From contig OY811978.1 in NCBI GenBank assembly GCA_963681505.1, positions 4,310,230 to 4,374,229 of the forward strand: a stretch of 64,000 nt of DNA, read 5' to 3'. The translations under genes were made by a program, and so were the position numbers. Below the pieces are notes generated by a model that was not told the origin of the DNA, did not search any database, and was given only the letters and a program-made list of their open reading frames with translations. Below are positions 48,678 to 61,200 of this stretch, one piece after another. Source of the DNA: Eunapius fragilis (lineage: Eukaryota > Porifera > Demospongiae > Spongillida > Spongillidae). Positions within the stretch are counted from its first letter, which is position 1, and every line of letters starts with the position of its first letter.

Positions 48678-51600
48678 CTGAATTGTACAAGAAACTGGAG
48701 CAATGAGCATTGATATATGCAAAGCTGTAGGCTTCTGTTTAATCTGATTTTGTATTTTCCTATTTTATATATAGCTGTCTGTTGGAAGCTTTGATTTTCT
48801 ATGTCTACATTACATCAATTAATTGTTTCACTGTAGGTTGTCAAATACGTATAATTTCTTTTATAATGTTTTGTGTATATAATGCAAGGAACATACTTAA
48901 TGCCACCACCATCTGTTCCTAGCAGAGCCAAAGGTACAATGGCCATACAATGAAGGGCACAGCCCTGAGATCTGATTAACCAGACGACACTTCCATACGT
49001 GCATGATATTAGGACGCAGTCCTGTACATTTTGCAAATAACAAAAATTCGATGGGAAAATACACCCTTGGTTATCCCTAATATTATCGTGTTGTAATGAG
49101 TGACTCTGCAATAATTGTTGACTCACAGATCCTGCTGTACAGCACACACAGCAAAATGTGTTTCTAAGTGCAATTTCCTTGTGTTTGTCCTCAATAACTC
49201 AATCCTGCAGACAAAGGGGTTGCTTAAAACTTTAGTTCCACCTACGATCTAATTTTAAAATGTATGCAGATAGAGTATCTGTATCCCTCATGCAGGCCAG
49301 AATCAGAATCTGAATGTTGGAATAAAAGCAATTTATAACAACACTAACCATCAATACATCGTTGAATGCCACATCCATAGGAATGAAAGATGTTGCTTTG
49401 GCCCATGGAAAAACAATACCATTTTTTTAACACAAGAGAAAACATATCTGTGCATTAGAGCATGATCGGGTCACGCAATCCAGATTGATTACAATTTATA
49501 CCTTACAACCCATGCATTATCACTTCATCAATTGAAACTACATTAGGCTCAAGGTTGATACATATTATGTTGTCTGTGATCCTTTTGGCATTTGGCAGAA
49601 ATGTGTCTCATTCATCATCCAATCTAGCACCATTATTGGTGTGAAAGCTCATCAACCTGCCTTGCAAATGATTTTGCCATGATTTTAAAATTCTCTAGTC
49701 TAAGATCTTTGGTTTACTCCTAGTCTAAAGGCACCAGTCCTAGTGCATTCCCTCCTTCTTCCCTACAATCGCTGAGTATGCCACTGGATTAGCAATGTCT
49801 TTATTGTTAAAAGATTCTCTTCAGCTTAACATCACATTTGAGGCACAACTCAGAAACTACACAATTGGTTACCTCGAAACAACCCTCTAGATACAATCCT
49901 CTGCATGATGCATATTACACCCTGTACTGCCTTGATCCTAGCTCTTGAAGCCAACACTTCTCACAGCATGATGGTAGTGTTGTGATGCACCTCCTAGGCT
50001 GAGTCCTAGCTAAAGGTTTCATCACAAGAAACATATGTTTCTGAAAAGCTTGTAATGGAAGGTATGATATGGATTCTTGTGATACATAATCTTCACAAAC
50101 TGTTATAACAACAGCATATTTATACAAGCCTTAAACTACTAGCTGACTATGTTTAGCAAAGGTACATGTTCTAGTATGATGAATATCCAAACCTTCAAAG
50201 GTCAACAGACGTAAAAGTTATGAATGCATGGCTAGTAAGCATATACATGCATAATCTCTTTTGTTGGGGATAATTGCAATAACACTGCCCTCATCCTCCT
50301 CCCACCTTCAAAAGTTACACCTTTCATCTCACGTGCTTATTAATAAAGAAAATCCCCAAGGAAGAAGCAAGGCCTTTTAATTGCCACATTGGTTTGAAGG
50401 TTTTCTGACGTTCCGTTTCTCTGTTTCTATATCCAAGTCTTATCAGCCAGAAAGTGAGTATATAAGAAAACCGAATTGCCGCATTCGCAATAAGCGCTCA
50501 CTGCATCCTCTTAGGAGTATTTATTTAATTGCTACCTTTAATTCACCAAACAAAATGTCTAACATGCATATTGTCGCTCAACTGCTATAGCGAAAAAAAA
50601 AAGAACAGACCTTTACAACAAAAGAATAAATACCACGGATGTTTCATTGCTGGATATACTGAATTTACCGCTTGGGGTTGGAATATAGAGTGAGCGGAGA
50701 GTGGGGCCGGGGTAGGTGGGTTGGAATAACCTGATGTGGGTGGGGGACAAAGTGAAAGTCACCATTGCCCAACAGCGAACTTAGTAGAAGCCATTAATTG
50801 TTGGGAGCTAGTATCGCGCTTTTTTCATTGGGGTGCATGGGGAAAGTTGTAGTTTCCAACTGGGGAGGGGGGATCTCTTTGAGATAAGGCTATTCAAAAC
50901 AGGATTTTATATTGGTTTCCCTTCAATGTGATGCGGGCGGGCGGTGTTCATGTATTATATGTATTATCAGATGAACTTGTTGTAACAACAAATGAAGGTT
51001 TTTTTCATTTCTTTATCGTATAATTGATAATATTGCGTTAGGTCACTTTACGCGCCAACTATCGGCATCCCATACACTAACCACTTACTGTTAGATAGTG
51101 CTGCCGCGATTTGGTCTTTTGCCGATATCGTCTATGTCGCGATATGAGTAAAATATCATAGGTTTATATATAAACAAAAAAAAATATGACGAAACACTTA
51201 CCAGAACGGTTGAGTTAATGCATTTTTCAGTGGCATAATGCTAAGTGGTTCGAATTGTGATTTTGCCGCTACACAAGTAGCCACCTTCCCCCCTCTATTA
51301 AAAAATATATATACTTGTTACTCCTACGAAAAAATTAAAAGCGTTCGCGGTTACACCAGCCATTTTTATTTCGATGGGTTCGATGATTTACTGTGTATGT
51401 GGACTGTACGGCAGCATGTAAGGCTGAACACTAGTTGCACCTGCTGAATTACTTCCGTCTATCTCCATCCATTCTTCCATCTATCTCCGTATACCCCATA
51501 TCGCGCTATATCGCGATATAGAACGTTTTATGTGGATTTATATATATACACTTATATTGCATACAAATCAAATCAATATATCTCCCGAAATATCAACGCG

Positions 51601-52231
51601 ATTGGGTTCCTATTTTTAACACAACATACCACACCATTACCATATGTGAAACTCCATTCTGGTGTCTTACACATGCGGGGTACTGACGTTACAAGGTCCG
51701 ATACCCCATGTGGTTCTAAACGGCGACATCTTCAGATAAGTTGTTATTTTTCACTGTTCATGTAAAATGCCAAAGACCAAAGAGGAAGACATGATTGCAT
51801 GTTCAAGATTAAACTTGGATGGCGAAATAGATGTAAATGTAATAATACACCACTTGTCTTCCACAGCATTTCTCATTGAAAGCGCGTTGATATGCAGATG
51901 GCTCCATGCGGTGATGTATACTTATAGCGCTTCGTTCCTTGTGTTCCGTGATTTAGTTCTGCGCTCCATTCCGTTTTGTTCCGTTCCGTTCCATGAAATA
52001 GATCTAACCTACATCAACTGAGTATCAATTTCTCCACAGAAAGCATAATCATGATAGCTCTCTATATATCCTAATGGTCAATGCGCTGGTTAGCTAATAC
52101 GATGAAACAATAGTCATCCCCCCCCCCCCCCCCCCCTCCCCCCTTTCATGTCTTATTTGTATGCATATGATTTATTAAGCATGAAATTGTTAATTAATTA
52201 TGAAACTGGTACATTTCAATACACAGCGCAT
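48678..52231. other. E-F spacer, no gene recognised
   Basis: The first 1.2 kb resembles the 3' flank of C. After about 49950 it is not obviously matched elsewhere in the window. A ggatgtttcattgctggat block near 50638 may be a diverged counterpart of the putative promoter-exon blocks. Short ORFs (for example 51767-52021) have no recognised motif. A poly-C lies at 52118-52136. Confidence 0.45.
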
Positions 52232-55200
52232 ATGGTCAACACAGAATTCCACAAATGTGTACATACTTTAATGTATACAATTATTGGACATCTAATCACG
52301 CAAGGTATGTTTAAAGTGTCTGGAGAAGGTTGAAACGGTGAACTCCATGCATGACAAATTTTACATATACATGTGCATTGATTAATTTCAGTTTAGGATC
52401 AATTTCTGAATGCAGTCGACGTCATTATATATGCCTATAATCATAAGATGTTGTTAAAAGGAGCTGCAACGTTGAACTAGTGCACGTGTTATTTATTCAA
52501 CATGGGGCATTAAAAGTGGTAAATCTTCCGAACGCTTTGGGCTATCGACTTCATATTTTCTAAGTATCAATTCTTAATATAATAATATTAAAATAAAATT
52601 TAGCCCTACGACTTAATTTTGTGGGACATACAACGGGCGTTACCCTAGGGGTTCAAAGCTTAACTATCTCTCAGCAGAAGCGTCCAGATCTCAATTGATA
52701 CATTCGTAGAAGAGTCCAGTCCTTTTTTATCCGTCCTGTCCATTGATTTTTACTTTATATAATTATACGTTACGAAGATATACCTGTGCAAAGTGCGCGC
52801 ACATATTAATTCCCGCTCTATTTGAGCCAATGACTTAGTCACTCGCCTCCCATACTCGGATTACCTAAATCATTGTCGCGTATCGAGCGGGAAAAGTGCT
52901 TACAGCTATATCCGGCTTCGTAAGTCGTAACGTGTCAAGTAAAGTTTACAATGAACGAACAGAACGGATAATAAAAACAGGACTCTTCTACGTATGCATG
53001 CACCTATTTTAAAGCAATTTGAATCCAATGGTTGGAAACGGCCCTTGTATGCCCTAAGGAAAGGAATTTTTAAAAATTAAAAAAAAAAGTCGATGGCCCA
53101 AAACGATCCTGAGCATCAGTAGATATAGCAATTGTAACGTGAAGCATTTTATCACTTTTTATTTACAAATCCGCGTGGCATCACTTTGTCTTGCACTGTC
53201 CGATAAATCATACCTAGCACATGGGACATGCAGAGACCAGTTATATCATCCGAATGCCGGTGTCGCAGTGTATATTGTCCCCCCTTTTTCTGTCCCCCCG
53301 GACAACCTATCCTAGGATACATTGTCCCCCGGACATCCTATCCTAGGATACATTGTCCCCCCTGGACATTATATCCTAGGATCAATTGTCCCCACCATGT
53401 GTATATTGTCCCCCCGGCCCCGGACATTACATCTTAGGATCAATTGTCCCCTTACCGTAGTTCACCCCATGCAGGACTATATATACTTATTCCCTCTCTC
53501 CCCCCCACATATGCATAAGCCGCCCAACTGTACATTATGCAACTCGGGAAGTAACGTTAATGACGTCTTAACTGATAATGATTGACTACAACGCGCTAAG
53601 GAAGCGTTTGCAAAAAACGCTCCGTGCACAGCCACGAAGCATTTCTTTACCACACAGCATCTGGATTCTTCTCACACGTGTCATGAAACCATTCACCACA
53701 TTGATCGCACTCAGCTATCTGTTTTGCTTCTTGTGGTAGCCTGCAAATACAGAATACATCAATTTTTACTTCAGAAGTAGGACATCTTTTAATCTTTTAA
53801 TGGCTGTCGCTGTGTACAAGGGAAGATTATTCATTAAACAATCCAGCAAATGATTTTGCATAAATTGTTGATGTAGAAAACTGTACTGGGGGATACTCCA
53901 TTACATAATGTAGTAGCAAATGCCAAAGCAAACAAACCGCCACAGTCATTGGAGCCTCTTTGTCTTTGAACAGGCTGAAACTTCAGAAAAATCTGTATCT
54001 GAGAAGAACACAGTAATGATGCAATCTGCAGGTAGATCATTCCCATGCATGCATGCATTGCACAGTAGTAGATTTGTGCACAGAAGTGCAGTAGGCAAAC
54101 AAGACCCCATCCAGAAACATGTCCCAATTATTTTGCTTCTCACTGACTATCTTTATGGGTGACTTCTGAATGGTATGATTATAACGCTTAACTAAACCAT
54201 TGCACTGAGGGTGTACCAGAGAGACAAATAGTCATTTGCATACACTATTAACAAACTCCATCACTGATAATTGATCCCAGAGCTCCAAACACATGTATAC
54301 AAACAAGAATAATAATACATGTAGATATGTACTGTACTCATCAAGCTCAGTTCATTGGTGTTAACGGGATGCAAATTCATGTAAAAGGTGCAATGCAGAT
54401 ACATGTTCTGTACCTGCATATCATGCTATACTGGAACAACGCCACACCCTCTGCTGTCTTGTCTTTCAGTGGAGCTGCTTCGGGCCATTTTGAAAAATAA
54501 TCCATGAGGGTCACAGTATATCAATTGCCCGATAAAGTCTTGGGGAGGGGTCAAATGAGATCAATGCCAGCATGTACAGTACAATGCTATGAAATAAATA
54601 TGTACGTGGTTGCAGTGTCATTTACTTTCATGTTTTAAAATGGCAGTAACAGTCATATACAAAATTAATTTTGGCTCTGAAATAGCATGAATTAGCAATG
54701 TGTACTATTGCAAGAAAAATTATACATCACTTTTAAATACACTTGGCACCTCAGAAAATTGAAGCAGTGTTGATATGTACATGTACACAGCAGTTTGGGA
54801 GTATTTTGTGTATCTGCACTCAAATAAAATGAAACAATGTTGAGTGATAATCAATAGGTGCCAACTAATCAAAACTCCTGGTGTTTTTGTCCAGACCTCA
54901 ACCTTTTTACCATTACCATGCTCATCCCAGTCATAATGCACAAAAGGAAAAGGTCAAGCATATATATGAGGATGTGTGCACATACAAAGTACCTGGTTCC
55001 ACGCTTGTGACTTACAATGTAACAGGAAGTCGACCTTAATAAATTTTGTGTCATTGACCCTTTGGCAGATTTCACAGTTCTTAGCAAATTGGCAGATATC
55101 ATCAGCCATATGCTCCCAATAAATCCTTGATGTTATCTTTCTACTGTCTTGTCCCATCCAAAATGTCATCCTAGGATATGAAGAGTCAGCTCTATTTCTC

Positions 55201-58200
55201 ACTAGGAAAAAACTTTAGTGTTCACTTTGTTAAGAATAAGCTTTTTACTAAGTCTAGTTTTGACTGAACTGAACAAGGTACAATCATAATACAATTTTAA
55301 TGCAAGATGTATCATAGTATTATGAACTGACCAGATACCACGTACATAACAATTCAAAATATTAGGTATAGGACTAAAATTGTGTCATGATATTTAACTT
55401 GTTCATTGTACTAACACTGTCATCACAGAGCCACTCTCTACCAGAACCATTCTCTAAGCTGACGGTGTGCATGACCACGTATCTTCAGGTGATGCATGAC
55501 AGGCTGTCAATATGCAAAAACGTTTGACTTCTTCCGCTACTACTTTTCTACATTGACGCTCAGGGGCTGTTGCTCATTTTCAGATGCAAAACACCACGGA
55601 CAACTTTGAAGTTTTGGTTTACTCTTCTTCTGAGTGAGCCTTTCTGATCTTTGTGTGTATACGACTGGATAGCAGCGATGATCGAGACACTGAAAAACCG
55701 CGTCGTGTCTAGCCAATCTGTTAGTTAACCCACTTGTATAACATTTTAATAACATTACTATATACTTGGAGAGGGGACGCAATATCCTAGGATAGATTGT
55801 CCGAGGGACATTATATCCTAGGACACAGTGTCAGGGGGGACACTTTTTCCAGGGGGACAATATAAACCCCGACACCGGGCATGGAGTTACTATAAAACTG
55901 TATGAGTTACATAAATCAATTTTCGCAACCGTAAAACGCTTTCCATTCAAAATTCGTACGCGTGTTTCCAAACATTTCGTCTCTATATATATATATTTTT
56001 AGTTAATTTCATTACCGTGAGTACAATATTCTCCAACCCGTCGGATTAGAAATCCAGGTATACATACATGTATCTCCTGATACATGTGTCATTTACAGAG
56101 GAGGCCTGCATGTATCTTTCACTTGAACGTTATCCGTTACATACACATTACTGTGCAAATTGAGTACATGCTTTCCCCTCTGTAGATAACTACAGCCCAT
56201 TCAATGTATGCCTAGATCATTGGCGCGAATCGTTCACTTTCTTTATAAAGCTATATCCTAGCAACGGATAACATTTAAGTCAACGATCTGAGCAATTAAA
56301 AATAACTACGGGATGCATCTATAATCCCACCAAATTTGACTAGCTAAAGGCACGTGTACCTGGTGATATGTGGAATTCTGACCAGCGTGGTTGGTGAACT
56401 TTAATACTCATGCATGGCAGCGACATGACAGTACCAAATTGCATTATACAGATAAAATAGGTGTGGGAAAAAGTAGATTGAAAAAAAAGCGTTGTAAGGT
56501 TGCGAATATATGCAGATTTATGTATTACACTTTTTATAGTGATAACATTATTAATAACCCCAGAAGGCCGATTTTGCTGGGCACTGTCCCAATTACTATT
56601 TTGCATATCGGCGCCAATGTTTCATATTGCAACTGTTATGAAATAAAGCCGGTGTGCATGCACTCTATGATTATATAGGATACCACTGGTTTCACCCTCA
56701 TTCATCTCATCAGGAGATCATATACATAAGCTAACAGATATCAAGTTCACATATTTTTGTCTAATGTTACAGGTGTATATACAACTTATATTTTTGGTGC
56801 TTGGACAACACATCAATGCCATGGCTGTGTCTGGTAACACACAGTGTGAAGAGGAGTAAAAGCTACTGGGCACAAGTACATGGTGACATCATGTGCACTG
56901 ATTCTTAACTGTTCTAAAAACTACGCTCAGTGGCTTCTCGAGGTCTTTAGTACACACACTCAAACGTTTGAGAGGGAGAGAAACAAAGGTCAATCTTAGT
57001 CTTCTTAGACTATTAACCAGTCATGGGACAGTTTCAATATGTGTTATCGCTATATATATTTAAAGTGCCCTGCATTTGAATCTCTATACGCCCAAACGAT
57101 TAACGCTACCGACTGACTATCTGCAGCACATCCTATACCACTCAATTTCTTTATAGCACATTTTATTTCTGTCTTTTAGGTCATCTCCGTATGGTTCATA
57201 TAAAGGGCGTTCCCTAAAACATAAATTTACTTCTGCTGCAGAGTTAGGATTTGAATGCACATTTATAAATTTTGAGGCACTCTTTCTTTTTTTTTTTGTA
57301 TTCATGTTTAACAAACTTCAAGACTTTGGGTAGTATATACTGACAAACATCTTCCATTTTTATCAGGTTCATGCCAACAGTTCACCCTCAGTTACCCACC
57401 TAAGGGTACCTACTCATGTCCTGGAAGCAACATTACATACACCTGTGTTCTTAACTCAAGCTCAAGCTCTCACAGTGTGACCACAGTATGGAAAGGATCA
57501 GCCTTTGACTGTCCCTCCACTGGAAACCAAGTAGCTAACAGACTAGCACTCTACCAGAAGTTAGATGGAGTAGTTAACACAAATGCCAGTGCATCATGTG
57601 GCAGACTTTCTGCTGTGACAACAAATGTCTCCACTGATGGATATTGCTACACATCTGTTCTCACCATTCCTGCTGTTCAGGGTCTGAATGGGACCACAGT
57701 TATGTGTGCAGATGGGGGTACTGGAGCTGGTGTGGGAAGTGACACTGTGATTGTGATGATGACAGGTGTGTTAGGGTTGTGCAGCACATTAATACATGCA
57801 CCACTGTGCTGCACAACCTCAGTGCAGAACATGGAATGATTTTAATTTAGTTGCTCATCATAGGAGTAAATTAAAGCCATCCATTTATTGAGAATGTAAG
57901 CTATATCTAGCAAAAAAAATCAATGCACAATTGGGGTAGGGGGGGGGGGGGGGATGAAATGAAAAGGTTATGAGTAAATTGAAAACAATGAAACAGGTCT
58001 ATTTTTAGTATGTATGCCTAATGTCCTACAAAATTCAGCCTGCTTCATTGTTTTCTTTTCCGACACAATTATTTCCTTCTCTATTATCTTGCAATCCTAC
58101 ATCCTGAAGGGAATTTTTTTATTAACTGGGTTTTGTTCACAAAGTAATGGATCATACCTGCTGTACACTCAGTAATGCTTTGAATTAGTTCACACCCTTC

Positions 58201-61200
58201 TACAATTAATAGTGATTGATTGCTTTGTACTCTACAACCTCCCTCTCCCAGTATCTCCTGGTCCTGTTGGGAACATGAGAGTAAGCAGTACATCTGTGAA
58301 CCAGCTAACAGTGACCTGGACCCCTCCCACTACTGGTGGTGTTCCTACCAGCTACAATGTCAGTATCAATGACAGCAGTAGTCCTGTGGTCATACCTGGT
58401 AATGGATCATCACTGTACACCCACACCTTCACTGGACTGATCAGTGACACACTCTACCCTGTATCAGTGGTGGCCATCAACTGTGCTGGGACCAGCAATG
58501 TGATATCAGAAGTACAATTTACAGGTGATTGCATATAAAATCTAGATGTACACGACAATGAATATGGATGGAAACCATTTAGTTAGACTTGCATGCTAAA
58601 TAGCATCTTTCACCTCCATTCTTGTGTGTGTGTGAGAATTTTTTTAATGCCATATGTGTGTAGTGCATTTATATTTACAATATTGTTACCTCGAGTTACC
58701 ATATTATTTGTCTGCATGTAAAACATGGGACAGGCAAGATTGCTCTGATCCTTACCTCCATCAAACCATTCCTTCTATTCTCAGTGGCACAGCCTCCAAA
58801 CAGTAACAGTATTAGTGCTATGTTTATTCTGGATAGTACCGAGACCGTCCCCCTTCTTTATATCATGTGGACATCTGTGGTAGGCGATAATGTGTCACAT
58901 GATCCAATGATGAACCTTTGGTCACCTCCAGGGAAGCAGTGTGACCATGTACGCAGTGAGAGTTTTTGGTGATGGTACCTTTATTGGTGAAGGCACCACT
59001 AACTGTACCACTTCAACATGTCTCTATGTCCAAGAAATCTCTACCTTTGCCACCAGTTATGTCATTTTTGTTGCATCCATAAATGGAGATGGAGTTGTGG
59101 GTCCAGAGTCTATTACCACTATCAATGGTTAGTAGGTTTCTAAGACTGAATGAGTCTTATATTCCTCTTAAAGTTTATACAGTTAATTATGCATTGCGAA
59201 TTCATTAAACATTAAGTTGCTTTAGTCTTAAGCACGATTCTCTGTAAAATAACTATTCATTTGTCCCATCCTATGTTGGCATTCACAATGCTTGCTTACT
59301 AACTTTAAATTTTTTCATGGGTGGATTATGAAGAATTATTGAATTGTTGATTAAAGCAAACGAATAAATTTGCATTGATTTGCTTATGAATGATAAGGAC
59401 TCAGACTCCTATAAAATAAACACTGAATTTCAATTTCTCTTTTGTCCAGTCATTATCAATTTCACAATAGTGAACTATGGTATTTCCAATGCATCCATTC
59501 AATGCTCATTTCGGGACAACCAGTCTCTCTACTGCTTAGTGTGCTGCAGTACTGATCCAACAGCTCCTCCTAACTCAAGTGTGTACAACATCTCCTCTAC
59601 CAGAGGCACAGAGGTGACTGTTGAATTTGATGGCCTCACCAGTGCTCAGACTTACTACTGCAAGGCAGCAGCTACCAACAACAATTCCAGTCCTTACAAC
59701 TGCACCTTCCCTGGGTTTGGTGGAGTAGATGCAATTGCCAGTTTCAGGACTGCAACAACAGAATCAGGTGCACATGTCTGCAAAGCAGGGTTGCAGGGTG
59801 CAATTGAAATTTAATGTAGTTATATTTTAAAAGAGCTTTTTCTTTCCAACAGTAACCTCGCCTAGAAGTGCAACATCAGTCTCAGGTATTAATAGCATTG
59901 ACAAAATGTATATTGCTTACCAAATCTATTGTTGTAGCAATCATCGCCGCCATCATTATCCCCATCGTTGTCCTTTTTGTTGTGATGGTCATTATTGCCA
60001 CAGTGATGGCCATCTTCATTAGGAAGAGAAAAGGTCAATTGATCGTGATTTTAATATTTTTGCGTATATCAGCAGCAAAACAAACTCCATTGATTGTACA
60101 TACATACAATATTATATCGTGTTCATTTGCTTCAACCCACATACACACACACGGACACACACACATGCACACATAAACATATTTTACACTTGCACATGCA
60201 CATGCACTTGCAGGGCACAAGTCAAAAAGGTAATTAGGACCTCTTGCCACAGGGTAAGGTTAACGCTGGCACGTTCGATTTATAGTAGCAAATAGGTAGT
60301 CATATGCATGGTAGTGCCGTGTGCTGCATCGTTACCAATTCATTTACAGATTTCCATCCACTTCCAGATGAAGCAGAGCTAGGGAGTGAGGCTTGTGGAA
60401 CGCGTAGCATAGCTCATGTAGTGTTAGATACAAAACGCTGCTGCGGTTGTATAATTAATTCTTATCTGCATGAAAATTCGAGTCAATTTTATGATTACCC
60501 GTACTAGATCATATGCGCGCACACCTGAAGGTGATGATACAATATACGCCGAATGTCGGGACTCCCAACTCATAAATGCAGCCAATCAGACATCAACAAC
60601 CGCTAACCATATTTATGACTCTCTTCAATATAAGCAGGTATATTTCGAGACATGTGGAGATGGTACAAGATTACATGTATACGTGCATCACTGTTATATT
60701 AGAAAGAGCGGGTATTACCAACCCCTCACCTTTATTATAAACGTGACCGTCCTAAATACCACAGGTGGAAAAAAACGCGTACAATCATTTTGGAATCATA
60801 ATTGCGTGAATGAGCAGTAAATTCAGAGCATTTTTAATGTAGGTAAAATTAAGTATTGATTTTTAAAATTTTAAATCAATACTTGATTCTACCAACACCC
60901 TTTTTCCCTGCATGTGAAAATTCTCTCCCCCTCCACCTTATTTGCTCCCTCCCCCTTTTAATACTTCTCCCTACGCGTCTGTATTGCTACTGGTCATGCT
61001 TATTCATGTATTATACTGGTGTAAATCCGGTAACAAACAGGAATTACCTATAAGACAATTCCCCTTTTGGTTCTTACCTTTCAGATAAATCAATCAAAAT
61101 ACATATCAATAGTAGGGCATCCTTACGAACGTCTGGAGGACCCAAATCGTCCATCGAAGAAGGAAGTGACTTCCATTGAAGGAGTCGGCGGGCCGAACGA

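Noticed and set aside
51767-52021. 84-aa ORF starting MPKTKEEDM as a small gene
   Set aside because: No recognisable domain, no paralog in the window and a length compatible with chance.
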